Shown in pieces: positions 1 to 8,223 of a stretch of DNA of 64,000 nucleotides. Origin of the DNA: Caulobacter soli (GTDB taxonomy: Bacteria; Pseudomonadota; Alphaproteobacteria; Caulobacterales; Caulobacteraceae); contig NZ_CP049199.1 in assembly GCF_011045195.1 (NCBI RefSeq), positions 3,286,001-3,350,000 on the forward strand, written 5' to 3'. The notes beneath the pieces were generated by a model that worked only from the letters and a program-made list of their open reading frames with translations, did no database searches and was not told where the DNA came from. Each line of letters begins with the position of its first letter. Position 1 is the first letter of the stretch. Position numbers and translations under genes: made by a program.

Positions 1-2
1 CG

Positions 3-707
3 GTGGTGGTCCGCCCCCGGGCCAGCGAAAGCCCCGACAGCGCCGCGGCCCGCGCCGCCGAGACCCTGTCGGGCGTCAAGGGCGTCAGCGAGGCCCGCGC
101 CCTGCCCAAGGACAAGGCCGAGGCCCTGCTGGAGCCATGGATCGGCCGCGAGGCCCTGATCGCCGACCTACCCGTGCCGCGCCTGGTGACCCTGGACCTG
201 GATCCCAAGGCCCCCGCCACCGCCGCCGCGCTGGACAAGGCTCTCAAGGAGGCCAATGTCGACGCCGTCGTGGACGACCATAGTCGCTGGATCGCCGACA
301 TCGAGCGCGCGGCGCGCCTGGCCGGCTGGGCCGCCATCGGCGTGTTCGGCCTGATCGCCACTGCGGCGGCGGCCGTCATCGTCTTCGCCACCCGCGCGGC
401 CCTGACCGCCCGACACGACATTGTCGAGATCCTGCACCTGTCGGGAGCCGAGGACGGCTTCATCGCCAACCTGTTTCAGAACCGCTTCGCGAGCATGGCC
501 TTCATCGCCGGCTTGCTGGGGGGCGCAGGTGCGGCCATGATCGGGGCGGCGGCGCGGCTCGTGGGGGGCGGCCAGGGACTGACGCCGGTCCTGCCGCTGG
601 CCTGGATCGATCTGCTGGCGCCCCTGCCCTGCCCGTTGGTGGCGGCGCTGGTGGCCGGGATCGCGGCCCGCGCGGCCTCCCTGCGCCTGTTGAGAGGCAT
701 GCCGTGA
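3..707 (+). CDS. ftsX: Cell-division protein FtsX (C-terminal part)
   Basis: This is the C-terminal 234 residues of an FtsX-type inner-membrane permease. FtsX pairs with the ATPase FtsE and couples the divisome to peptidoglycan hydrolysis. The fragment begins in the periplasmic loop, including a segment ending in PLPRLV that resembles the FtsX family. Three hydrophobic segments follow, at roughly residues 107-132, 160-185 and 200-225, which fits the last three of the usual four membrane helices. The open frame reaches the window edge, so the true start and first helix lie upstream. The stop overlaps the next gene in a GTGA arrangement, suggesting co-transcription with the YdcF-like and PlsC genes. 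Identification rests on topology and family resemblance; ftsE is not visible. Confidence 0.75.
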   Translation: MVVRPRASESPDSAAARAAETLSGVKGVSEARALPKDKAEALLEPWIGREALIADLPVPRLVTLDLDPKAPATAAALDKALKEANVDAVVDDHSRWIADIERAARLAGWAAIGVFGLIATAAAAVIVFATRAALTARHDIVEILHLSGAEDGFIANLFQNRFASMAFIAGLLGGAGAAMIGAAARLVGGGQGLTPVLPLAWIDLLAPLPCPLVAALVAGIAARAASLRLLRGMP

Positions 708-1324
708 AAAGCTTCGCCGCCCTGCTGATCGTGGTGATGGTCTGGTTCGTGGGCCTGCTGGCCTTCACCAGCCGAGTCGACCAGTCCACGCCGGCCGCCG
801 AACCGCCGGTGTCGGACGGCATCGTGGTGCTGACCGGCGCCTCCAACATTCGGCTGGAGGCGGCCACCAAGCTGCTGGAGGCCGGCAAGGGCAAGCGCCT
901 GCTGATCTCGGGCGTCAATCGCGAAGCCTCGCGCGAAGACGTGCTGGGCGTGACCAAGGCCGTGCGGCCGATCTACGAATGCTGCATCGACCTGGGCTAC
1001 GCCGCCGCCGACACCATCGGCAACGCCAGCGAGTCCGCCGAGTGGGCCAAGGCCAAGGACTATGACAGCCTGATCGTGGTCACGGCCGACTACCACATGC
1101 CGCGCTCGATGCTGGAACTGCACGCGGCCATGCCCGACGTGACCCTGCATCCCTACCCCGTGATCACCGAAAGCCTGAACGCCCACCGCTGGTGGAAAGG
1201 CGGCACGAGCGCCCGGCGGATGATCGTGGAATACTGCAAGTACCTGGCGATCCTGGGCCGCGAGGCGTTCCTCAAGCTGGGCCCCCAGGAAAAAGCCGGC
1301 GGGCCGGCGAAGGAAGCGTCTTGA
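704..1324 (+). CDS. YdcF-like (DUF218) membrane-anchored protein
   Basis: A 206-residue protein of the DUF218/YdcF-SanA-ElyC family, whose members act in or near envelope biogenesis; the biochemical role is not established. An N-terminal hydrophobic anchor (residues 3-22) precedes a soluble domain with family landmarks: IVVLTG near 45, the LLISG strand near 68, a conserved NASESA segment near 107, and VVTADYHMPRS near 125. The GTG start overlaps the ftsX stop by four bases, so the two are probably translationally coupled. Its own stop overlaps the TTG start of plsC. The ftsX-ydcF-plsC order suggests a small envelope operon. Confidence 0.8.
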   Translation: MKSFAALLIVVMVWFVGLLAFTSRVDQSTPAAEPPVSDGIVVLTGASNIRLEAATKLLEAGKGKRLLISGVNREASREDVLGVTKAVRPIYECCIDLGYAAADTIGNASESAEWAKAKDYDSLIVVTADYHMPRSMLELHAAMPDVTLHPYPVITESLNAHRWWKGGTSARRMIVEYCKYLAILGREAFLKLGPQEKAGGPAKEAS

Positions 1325-2034
1325 TCTATCTGCGTTCGTTCCTGTTCCAGCTGTTCTTCTGGCTGTGGTCGGTGGCCTGGGCCATCGGCATGATCCTGAC
1401 CTATCCGCTGCCGCGCCGGTTCAACACCTGGTCGCTGTCGACCTGGTCCAAGGGCCTGATCTGGGGCCTGCGCTGGCTGGCCGACATCAAGGTCGAGGTG
1501 CGCGGCGAGCAGTATCGCCCGACGGGTCCGGCCCTGGTCGCGCCCAAGCACCAGTCGATGTTCGACGTGTTCAGCCAGTTCGCCCTGCTGCCCGACGCCT
1601 GCTTCGTGATGAAGAAGGAGCTGTTGATGGTGCCGCTGTTCGGCTGGCACGGGCTGAAGGCCGGCATGATCGTGGTCGACCGCGGGGGCCATTCCACCGC
1701 GCTGAAGAAACTGGTGCGCGACGCCGTCGACCGGATGAAGGAAACCCGCCAGGTCGTGATCTTCCCGGAAGGCACGCGCGGCGACGTCGGGGTTCCCGGC
1801 GACTACAAGCCTGGCATCGCCGCCCTCTATCGCGAGCTGAACCTGCCGGTCACGCCGCTGGCCCTGAACTGCGGCGTCCACTGGCCGCGCGGCAAGTTCC
1901 TGATGCCGCCCGGCACGATCGTCTTCGAATACCTGCCGCCCATCCCCGCCGGCCTGAAGCGCGGCGAGTTCATGCGCGAGCTGCAGACCCGGATCGACAC
2001 CGCGACCAAGGCGCTGGAGGACGCGGGGCTGTAG
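1321..2034 (+). CDS. plsC: 1-acyl-sn-glycerol-3-phosphate acyltransferase (PlsC family)
   Basis: A 237-residue membrane-bound acyltransferase that would convert lysophosphatidic acid to phosphatidic acid in phospholipid synthesis. The catalytic H-x4-D motif is visible as HQSMFD near residue 78, and the substrate-binding motif as FPEGTR near 153. An N-terminal hydrophobic segment (about 2-25) anchors it. The frame is open further upstream, but I chose the TTG at 1321. It has an AAGGAAG ribosome-binding site about six bases upstream, gives the normal family start just before the first helix, and overlaps the upstream stop in a TTGA arrangement. The gene ends directly against the convergent hydroxylase gene. 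Confidence 0.88.
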   Translation: MIYLRSFLFQLFFWLWSVAWAIGMILTYPLPRRFNTWSLSTWSKGLIWGLRWLADIKVEVRGEQYRPTGPALVAPKHQSMFDVFSQFALLPDACFVMKKELLMVPLFGWHGLKAGMIVVDRGGHSTALKKLVRDAVDRMKETRQVVIFPEGTRGDVGVPGDYKPGIAALYRELNLPVTPLALNCGVHWPRGKFLMPPGTIVFEYLPPIPAGLKRGEFMRELQTRIDTATKALEDAGL

Positions 2035-2616
2035 CTAGGCCTCGACGGTCACCGCTTCGAAGAACCCCATCAGCCAGTCGTTGGCGAACAGGTCCAGCAC
2101 CAGGTGCACGCGGTCGCTCGCCCCGCGATTGGCCACCGCGTGCGGATCGCCCAGGCGCAGGTACCAGACCTGCCCCTCCCGCATCTCGACCCGTCGGCGA
2201 TTGAGCAGGAACTCTACATCGGGGTTGGTGGTCACAGGGATGTGGATCCGGACCGACCCGCTCTCCACACCCATGTCCAGGTCGGTGTGCTCCTTGATCA
2301 CCGAGCCGGGGGTCAGCCGCATCAGCCGCACGCTGCGCACCGGGCAGTCGAACGTGGCGATCACCTCGCGGAAATAGGGGCAGGCCTCCAGGAATGGCGT
2401 GTCGACGAAGTCGGTGGCCACCGGATCCGAATAGATCATCCGGACCGGATGCTTTTCACCGGCCATGCAGCGCAGGGGAATCACGCTCCAGTCGCCCTCG
2501 TAGTTCTGCCGCACGAAGTGGGCCGTCCAGGGCGTGGCCGCCAAGGCCTCCAGGTCTTGCCGCAGCAGGACCGGATCGAAGTGAAGCGGCAGTTGCAATC
2601 TGTCCGGGTAGGCCAT
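2035..2616 (-). CDS. Aspartyl/asparaginyl beta-hydroxylase family protein
   Basis: A 193-residue Fe(II)/2-oxoglutarate-dependent oxygenase of the Asp_Arg_Hydrox family (cupin-like fold). The iron-binding HTD (His-x-Asp) is visible in IKEHTDLDMG near residue 110. The distal His follows in GDPHAVANRG near 158, with a nearby Arg suited to bind 2-oxoglutarate. Bacterial members hydroxylate peptide, amino-acid or lipid substrates; the substrate here is unknown. It is transcribed divergently from a sulfotransferase gene only 48 bp away, so the pair may share a promoter and act on the same product. Its stop abuts the plsC stop. Confidence 0.85.
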   Translation of the reverse strand: MAYPDRLQLPLHFDPVLLRQDLEALAATPWTAHFVRQNYEGDWSVIPLRCMAGEKHPVRMIYSDPVATDFVDTPFLEACPYFREVIATFDCPVRSVRLMRLTPGSVIKEHTDLDMGVESGSVRIHIPVTTNPDVEFLLNRRRVEMREGQVWYLRLGDPHAVANRGASDRVHLVLDLFANDWLMGFFEAVTVEA

Positions 2617-2664
2617 CCAGTGACGCTATTGCGGGGCGAGCGACGCCACAAGGGCGGAGGGGCG

Positions 2665-3798
2665 ATGACGGCGGGCCTGCAGGCGTTGCGCGAGCGGGTT
2701 CTCGACGACCCCGTCGCGCAGGAGACCCTAGACGCGATCGAGGACTTCGAGGCGTTCGCCGCTCGGGCCGCCGACCTGGCGAGCGCGCGCGGCCTCAACA
2801 TCGACGCCGCCGACATCCGCGCCGCCGTCCATGACGCCTTCGCCCCGCCGATCACGCGCGCCACCGCGCCCCAGGGCTGGCTGCCGGCCAAGGTCACGTC
2901 GCATGACGGCCATCCGGCCGTGACTTGGCTGCGGTTTGGACGCTGGCGATTGACCCAGCCCTTCTACGACGACGATCTGATGCGCGCGCGCCTGCGGCCG
3001 CTCAACCGGCTGATCGGTCTGCGCACGCCCCTGCCTCGCCCTGGAGACCACCCCGCGCGAGATCCCGACGGCCTGATCTTCCACATGTCGCGCTGCGGCT
3101 CGACCCTGGCGGCCCAGATGCTGGCGGCCTCTTCGGCCAATCTGGTGATTTCCGAGGCCCCGCCGATCGACGCAGTGTTGGCGCTGGATGTGGGCGACGA
3201 CGCCAAGGTCGAGTCGCTGAGGGCCATGGTCGCCGCCTTAGGCCAGGCTCGCGCCGGTGAGACGCGCCTGTTCCTCAAGCTCGATTGCTGGCACGTCCGC
3301 GACCTGCCGCTGCTCCGCCGCGCCTTCCCGGCTGCGCCGTGGATCTTCCTCTACCGCGAGCCGATCGAGGTGCTGGTCTCGCACGCGCGGCGGCGCGGCG
3401 TGCAGATGATCCCGGACTTCGTTTCCCCGGAGCGGCTGGGCCTGGCCCTGCCCGGCGGCGTGCCCGACCTGGACTATTGCGCCCGGGTCCTGGCGGCGAT
3501 CTGCGAAGGCGCGGCGCGTCATCATCCCGGTGGTGGTGGGCGACTGGTCAATTATCGTGATCTGCCGCGGGCGCTTTTCATCACCCTCCTGCCCCACTTC
3601 GGTGTGGCACCGTCAGAAGGCGAAGCGGCCCTGATGCGCACGGCCGGGGCCCGCGACGCCAAGACGCCCGAGCAGGGTTTCATCCCCGATGGCGAAGCCA
3701 AGCGCCGGGAAGCCGGCGAAGACCTGCGCGCGATCTGCGAGCACCGCGTGGGCGACGTCTATCGGCGGCTGGAAGCCCTGCGGATGGCCCAGACCTAG
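2665..3798 (+). CDS. Sulfotransferase family protein
   Basis: A 377-residue protein with the PAPS-binding signature of sulfotransferases: FHMSRCGSTLAAQ near residue 138 matches the 5'-phosphosulfate loop (normally PRSGTT-like). A second segment, WIFLYREPIEVLVSHARR near 233, resembles the 3'-phosphate-binding loop. The first 130 residues have no domain I recognise. The frame is open far upstream, antisense to the hydroxylase. I chose the ATG at 2665 because a purine-rich GGAGGGG site lies just before it and because an earlier start would overlap the divergent gene. The stop overlaps the convergent ChaC gene. The acceptor is unknown; activity is inferred. Confidence 0.78.
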   Translation: MTAGLQALRERVLDDPVAQETLDAIEDFEAFAARAADLASARGLNIDAADIRAAVHDAFAPPITRATAPQGWLPAKVTSHDGHPAVTWLRFGRWRLTQPFYDDDLMRARLRPLNRLIGLRTPLPRPGDHPARDPDGLIFHMSRCGSTLAAQMLAASSANLVISEAPPIDAVLALDVGDDAKVESLRAMVAALGQARAGETRLFLKLDCWHVRDLPLLRRAFPAAPWIFLYREPIEVLVSHARRRGVQMIPDFVSPERLGLALPGGVPDLDYCARVLAAICEGAARHHPGGGGRLVNYRDLPRALFITLLPHFGVAPSEGEAALMRTAGARDAKTPEQGFIPDGEAKRREAGEDLRAICEHRVGDVYRRLEALRMAQT

Positions 3799-4355
3799 GC
3801 CGCCGCCTCGCGCGTCTCGACCATCTTCAGCAAGCTCTCCATCGCCTGGTCGCGCACGCCGTCTTCGCGCAGGTGCATCACCAGATCGCGCAGATAGTCG
3901 ATGTTGCGACCCGACAGCCCGGTCGCCCCGGCGATCAGCCCGGCCTGCTGCTCCAGGGTCAGCGCGCCCGCCCACTGGCTGTGCTTCATGTCCGAGAGGA
4001 AGACGAGTGACTTCACCTTCCCGTTTCCATCGATCTTCAGGTCGGACCAAGCCTCGAAATAGGTCTCGGTCGGCTGCTCCCGCTCGCGCAGATAGGCGTA
4101 GACTTCGGGCCAGGCTGCGCCCGCGACTCGGTAGGCCACGCCGCGCACCGCGCCGCCCGGCGCCAGGCCCAGCACCAGGCCCGGCCGCTCGTACGTGCCC
4201 CGGTGATGGACCGAATAGATGCAGAAGGCCCGGCGACGCCCATGGAGCACGGCCGTTCTTCGCTCTATGAACGGGAACCCGGGCCGCCACATCAGCGATC
4301 CATATCCGAACACCCAGCGATCTTCGCTGCCTGCCCCCTTGTCCATAACGCTCAT
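3795..4355 (-). CDS. ChaC-like gamma-glutamylcyclotransferase
   Basis: A 186-residue protein of the ChaC/gamma-glutamylcyclotransferase family, which cleaves glutathione to 5-oxoproline and Cys-Gly in the cytoplasm. The family signature is at the N-terminus (FGYGSLMWRPGF, residues 16-27), and the usual catalytic Glu region lies in REREQPTETYFE near 90-101. Length fits the family. The stop overlaps the sulfotransferase stop (shared CTAG). The start lies 29 bp from the divergent DUF2125 gene, so both promoters must fall in or over that gap. Confidence 0.85.
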   Translation of the reverse strand: MSVMDKGAGSEDRWVFGYGSLMWRPGFPFIERRTAVLHGRRRAFCIYSVHHRGTYERPGLVLGLAPGGAVRGVAYRVAGAAWPEVYAYLREREQPTETYFEAWSDLKIDGNGKVKSLVFLSDMKHSQWAGALTLEQQAGLIAGATGLSGRNIDYLRDLVMHLREDGVRDQAMESLLKMVETREAAA

Positions 4356-4384
4356 TACTGTTCCCGACCGGAGCCGCCCATTCC

Positions 4385-5395
4385 ATGACCCATAGCGCCG
4401 CCGTCCCGTCCCGCAAGCCCCGGCGTCGCGGTCTGCTGGCGCCTTTTGTGGTGTTGCTGATAGTTGCCGTGGGTTGGAGCATCGGCTGGCTGTGGCTGCG
4501 CGGCCAGACCGAGCAACGGATGGACGCCACCGCCCTGTCGCTGAAGTCGCGCGGCTACGACCTGTCGTGGGAAAGCCGCACCTTCAGCGGCTATCCGTTC
4601 CGCATGGACGTCAAGCTGGTCAACGCCCGGGTGGCCGAGCCGTCGGGCTGGGCCCTGCGGGCGCCGGTGCTGAACGGCGAGGCCAACGCCTATGACATCG
4701 GCCACTGGGTGGTCGTCGCGCACCAGGGCGTGGTCATGACCCGACCGATCAACGGCGACGTGGCCATCACCGGCCAGGCCCTGCGCGCCAGCTTCGCCGG
4801 CTTCGACAAGTATCCGCCGCGTATCTCGGTCGAGGGCGCGAACCTGGTCTTCACCCCGATGACCGGCGCCGCGCCGTTCCCGCTGCTGTCGACGGCGGGC
4901 CTGCAATTGCATATCCGCCCCGGTCCCGACGACCAAGGCGCGATCTTCTTCGAGGCCAAGGGCGCCAAGGCCCAGTTCACGGGCCTGCTGGGCCGCATCG
5001 CCGCCGACCGCACGGCCGACCTGATCTGGGATTCCAAGATCAGCAAGATCAGCCTCCTGCACGGTACGAGCTGGTCCGACGCCGTCGACGACTGGTCCAA
5101 GGCCGGCGGCGCACTGACCGTTCAGCAGGGCAAGCTGAACGCCGGCGAGGCGTTGCTGGAGGCCAAGTCCGGCGCCCTGACCGTCGACGGCGAAGGCCGG
5201 CTGCAAGGCGCGCTGGACGTCACGGTCCGCGAGATCCCGTCGCCCGGCCAGGCGCTGAAAAGCCCCGAAGCCGCCGCCGCAGCCATCGCCCAGGCCCTCG
5301 GCCGCGACCCGACCCTATCGGCCACCCTGCACTTCCAGAACGGCCGCACGCGCCTGGGCCTGTTCGACACTGGGCCGTCCCCACGGGTCTACTAG
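4385..5395 (+). CDS. DUF2125 domain-containing protein
   Basis: A 336-residue protein of the alphaproteobacterial DUF2125 family, function unknown. A basic N-terminus (RKPRRR) precedes one membrane helix (residues 17-38). The rest would lie in the periplasm as a repetitive beta-rich domain, opening with the typical SLKSRGYDLSWE and SGYPFRMDV segments. The anchored, lipid-transfer-like architecture recalls AsmA-type proteins, but that is only inference. It is divergent from the ChaC gene and convergent with higA. Confidence 0.75.
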   Translation: MTHSAAVPSRKPRRRGLLAPFVVLLIVAVGWSIGWLWLRGQTEQRMDATALSLKSRGYDLSWESRTFSGYPFRMDVKLVNARVAEPSGWALRAPVLNGEANAYDIGHWVVVAHQGVVMTRPINGDVAITGQALRASFAGFDKYPPRISVEGANLVFTPMTGAAPFPLLSTAGLQLHIRPGPDDQGAIFFEAKGAKAQFTGLLGRIAADRTADLIWDSKISKISLLHGTSWSDAVDDWSKAGGALTVQQGKLNAGEALLEAKSGALTVDGEGRLQGALDVTVREIPSPGQALKSPEAAAAAIAQALGRDPTLSATLHFQNGRTRLGLFDTGPSPRVY

Positions 5396-5404
5396 ACTTA
5401 AGCC

Positions 5405-5725
5405 CTAAGCGGCGGCGTTGATCGGCTCGATCGTCTCGATGTCGTCCGCCAGCGCGCGCTTGGCCGTTTCCAGATCATAGCGAGTCTGGAGATTGAGCCA
5501 GAACTGCGCGGTGGCGCCGAACAGCTTTTCCAGGCGCAACGCCGTGTCGACCGTCACCGGCGTCTGGCCACGAACCAGCTTCTCGATGCGCGGCCGCGCG
5601 ATGTGCAAGCGCTTGGCCGTCTTTCCCGGCGAAAGGCCAAATGGCCTGATGAATTCCTCCAGCAGGATCTCACCCGGGTGGACCGGGGCGAGTGGATCTG
5701 CGGAGCGAGCGATGTCGGCGACCAT
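5405..5725 (-). CDS. higA: HigA-type antitoxin (XRE-family)
   Basis: A 106-residue HigA-family antidote with a helix-turn-helix at about residues 25-75. The conserved HPGEILLEEF opening and the FGATAQFWLNLQ segment are both present. It should neutralise the upstream toxin and repress the operon through the palindromes before higB. It lies 32 bp downstream of higB on the same strand, the toxin-first order typical of higBA. GAGGAGA sits a few bases before the ATG, which allows strong independent translation of the antitoxin. Confidence 0.9.
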   Translation of the reverse strand: MVADIARSADPLAPVHPGEILLEEFIRPFGLSPGKTAKRLHIARPRIEKLVRGQTPVTVDTALRLEKLFGATAQFWLNLQTRYDLETAKRALADDIETIEPINAAA

Positions 5726-5757
5726 CGCGATCTCCTCGGTTAGCTAGGCTGGCGGGC

Positions 5758-6045
5758 CTAATGATAGTCGACGAACTCCACGTCGGCTGGTCCAGCGTCG
5801 GTCCACTCGAACACCAGTCGGAACTGATCGTTCACGCGAATTGAATGCTGTCCTGACCGATCGCCCGAAAGCGCTTCCAGCCGATTGCCTGGAGGAATGC
5901 GAAGATCGTCCAAAACGGTCGCCGCTTGCAGCATCTCCAGCTTTCGCTTCGCCGGACGCAGCAGATCGGCAGGAAAGCCCTTGCCGGGATGAATCCCGTC
6001 CAAGATCGCCTTCGCCCGCTGGTCCTTGAAGCCCTGGATCGCCAT
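5758..6045 (-). CDS. higB: HigB-type toxin (RelE-superfamily mRNA interferase)
   Basis: A 95-residue HigB toxin of the RelE fold, expected to cleave mRNA on ribosomes. Typical features are the [14 protein letters not shown] helix region, [12 protein letters not shown], and the C-terminal [14 protein letters not shown] strand followed by VEFVDYH. The terminal Tyr-His is usual for the family. It is the first gene of the higBA operon. Two inverted repeats lie just upstream and are likely HigA operators. Confidence 0.9.
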   Translation of the reverse strand: MAIQGFKDQRAKAILDGIHPGKGFPADLLRPAKRKLEMLQAATVLDDLRIPPGNRLEALSGDRSGQHSIRVNDQFRLVFEWTDAGPADVEFVDYH

Positions 6046-6073
6046 TCGCGTCTTCCGCCCTCTGCAAGAAGGC

Positions 6074-6125
6074 GTATCTCAAAGCGATACAGAATTCAAT
6101 CAAAAATGTGTCATAGAGCGACACA
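6074..6125 (-). promoter_or_regulatory. Candidate HigA operators upstream of higB
   Basis: Two inverted repeats with the same 7-bp spacing occur upstream of higB. One is GTATC-N7-GATAC at 6074-6090, the other TGTGTC-N7-GACACA at 6107-6125. The spacer of each ends in AGC on the plus strand. The first lies 29 bp from the higB start. A weak promoter-like pair on the minus strand, TTGATT and GAGATA with a 17-bp spacer, places the first repeat at and before the -10. The layout fits autorepression by HigA, but binding is inferred. Confidence 0.55.
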
Positions 6126-6269
6126 CTACAGAACCAAGACAAACTACTCCTGGCGAAATCACGCCGCCCGCACGAGCACCGCATCAGGCAACTTTATTCC
6201 CAGGAACGCGGCCTATTGCGCCTCCGGCGGCAAAGTCTATGGTCCGGCCTCCAATTTCGGGGATAAATC

Positions 6270-7070
6270 ATGGGTAGCGACGCAGGCGACGCGACGCCTT
6301 CGCTGGATGAGGTCCGATGGCGTATCGACGCCATCGACGGTGAGCTTCTGGCTCTGCTGGACGAGCGGGCCGGCCTGGCGCGCGCCGTGGCGGCGGCCAA
6401 GCAGGCGGCCGGCGACACCGGCTTTGGCCTGCGGCCCGGTCGCGAAGCCCTGATCGTCCGCAAGCTGCTGGCCGCGCCCCGCACCGCCGCGAGCGACGCC
6501 CTGGTCATCCGCATCTGGCGCGAGCTGATGTCCGACAGCCTGACGCGCCAAGGCCCCTATCACCTGACCGTCTGGGGCGGCCCCAACCCCGCCCGCGCCG
6601 TCGAGCTGACCCGCCTGCGGTTCGGCGTCGCGCCGCCGATGAAGGTGGTCGCCACCGACAAGGAGGCCCTGGCCGCCGCCAAGACCGCTTGGGGCGTCTC
6701 GGTCCTGGGCCTGGCTCCGGACAACGCCTGGTGGGGCCGCCTGTTGGCCGAGCCGCGCCTGAAGATCTTCGCCGCCCTGCCCTGCCTGGAGCGCTGGGGC
6801 CCACAGGTGGCCTTCGCGGTGGCCGAGGTCGAGGTCGAGCCCACCGGCGGCGACCAGACCTTCTGGGTCACCGACAGCCCCAAGGGCGCCGGCGCCATCA
6901 TCGAGACCCTGTCCGCCGACGGCGTGGCCGCCGAACTGGTCGCCGAGGCCGGCGGACTGAAGCTGTTCTCGCTGATGGGCTTCTATCAGACCGGCGACGA
7001 GCGCCTGGCTCGCGCTCCGGGGCATCTGACGGGCGTCATCGGGGCTGCGCCCACCCCCTTCGACGTGTAA
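6270..7070 (+). CDS. Chorismate mutase (AroQ type) with uncharacterised C-terminal domain
   Basis: A 266-residue protein. Residues 10-95 form an AroQ-class chorismate mutase, with VRWRIDAIDGELLALLDER and the later GLRPGREALIVRKLL helix carrying the usual Arg, Lys and Glu positions. This domain would convert chorismate to prephenate. Residues 97-266 match no domain I can name; they resemble a degenerate periplasmic-binding or dehydratase-like fold but lack the recognisable prephenate dehydratase signature. It sits directly before hisC and tyrC, giving a route from chorismate towards tyrosine. Confidence 0.8.
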   Translation: MGSDAGDATPSLDEVRWRIDAIDGELLALLDERAGLARAVAAAKQAAGDTGFGLRPGREALIVRKLLAAPRTAASDALVIRIWRELMSDSLTRQGPYHLTVWGGPNPARAVELTRLRFGVAPPMKVVATDKEALAAAKTAWGVSVLGLAPDNAWWGRLLAEPRLKIFAALPCLERWGPQVAFAVAEVEVEPTGGDQTFWVTDSPKGAGAIIETLSADGVAAELVAEAGGLKLFSLMGFYQTGDERLARAPGHLTGVIGAAPTPFDV

Positions 7071-7101
7071 GAAGTCCGCCTCCGCTACCCGAGTTGCCCT
7101 G

Positions 7102-8223
7102 ATGACCGTTCCCACCACCGACCGCTTCGCCGCGCCGCGCCCCACACCCAAGCCGGGCATCCTCGACATCGCCGCCTATGTGGGCGGCAAGTCGAAGATC
7201 GAGGGTGTCGCCCATCCGGTGAAACTGTCGAGCAACGAGAACGTCCTGGGCTCCAGCGACAAGGCCAAGGCCGCCTATCGCGACGCCGTCGACCGGATGC
7301 ACATCTACCCTGACGGCAAGGGTTCGGCCCTGCGCGCCGCCATCGCCGCCCGCTACAAGCTTGAGGTCGAGCGCATCACCCTGGGCGACGGCTCCGACGA
7401 GATCTTCGCCCTGCTGAACCAGGTCTATCTGGAGCCCGGCGACAACATCGTTCAGGGCGAGCACGGCTTCGCCGCCTACGCCATCGGGGCCCGCGCCTGC
7501 CAGGGCGAGGTCCGCTTCGCCAAGGAGCCGGGCCAGCGCGTCGATGTCGACGAGGTGGTCAAGTGCGTCGACGAGCGCACCCGCCTGGTGTTCATCGCCA
7601 ACCCGGCCAACCCCACCGGCACCTGGCTGACCGGCGAGGAGATCCGCGCCCTGCACGCCGCCCTGCCGCCGTCGGTGGTGCTGGTGCTGGACGGCGCCTA
7701 TGCCGAGTTCTGCACCGATCCGCGCTTCGAGGACGGCCTGGACCTGGCCCGCACGGCCGAGAACGTCATCGTCACCCGCACCTTCTCCAAGCTGCACGGT
7801 CTGGCCGCCCTGCGCGTGGGCTGGGGCTATGGGCCGGCGGGAATCATCGAGCCGCTGGAGCGCATCCGCCCGCCGTTCAACACCTCGATCCCGGCCCAGG
7901 ACGCGGCCATCGCCGCCCTGGCCGACGAAGACTTCCAGCAGCGCTCGATCGCCCTGGTCGAGCAATGGCGTCCGTGGCTGACCCAGCAGATCGGCGGCCT
8001 GGGCCTGGAGGTCACCCCGTCGGCGGCCAATTTCGTGCTGATCAACTTCCCGGCCACGCCCGGCAAGACGGCCCTGGAGGCCGAGGGCTTCCTGGCCTCG
8101 AAGGGCTACCTGGTCCGCGCCGTGGGCAACTACAACCTGCCCAACGCCATCCGCGTCACCGTGGGCCTGGAAGACCACAACCGCGCCGTGGTCGAGCTGC
8201 TGCGCAAGTTCCTGGCGCGATGA
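7102..8223 (+). CDS. hisC: Histidinol-phosphate / aromatic aminotransferase (HisC)
   Basis: A 373-residue PLP-dependent class I/II aminotransferase. The Schiff-base lysine is in RTFSKLHGLAALRVGWG near residue 235. The cofactor-binding SSNEN (about 46), GDGSDE (about 92), ANPANPTG (about 172) and DGAYAEF (about 198) segments are all present. Family members transaminate histidinol phosphate and often also prephenate or aromatic keto acids. The position between chorismate mutase and prephenate dehydrogenase favours a role in aromatic synthesis, perhaps with dual activity. The stop overlaps the tyrC start as ATGA. No strong ribosome-binding site is seen. Confidence 0.9.
   Translation: MTVPTTDRFAAPRPTPKPGILDIAAYVGGKSKIEGVAHPVKLSSNENVLGSSDKAKAAYRDAVDRMHIYPDGKGSALRAAIAARYKLEVERITLGDGSDEIFALLNQVYLEPGDNIVQGEHGFAAYAIGARACQGEVRFAKEPGQRVDVDEVVKCVDERTRLVFIANPANPTGTWLTGEEIRALHAALPPSVVLVLDGAYAEFCTDPRFEDGLDLARTAENVIVTRTFSKLHGLAALRVGWGYGPAGIIEPLERIRPPFNTSIPAQDAAIAALADEDFQQRSIALVEQWRPWLTQQIGGLGLEVTPSAANFVLINFPATPGKTALEAEGFLASKGYLVRAVGNYNLPNAIRVTVGLEDHNRAVVELLRKFLAR

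Noticed and set aside
2104..2664. Extended N-terminus of the sulfotransferase frame
   Set aside because: It is antisense to the hydroxylase gene and has no conserved features; the start at 2665 with its ribosome-binding site is preferred.
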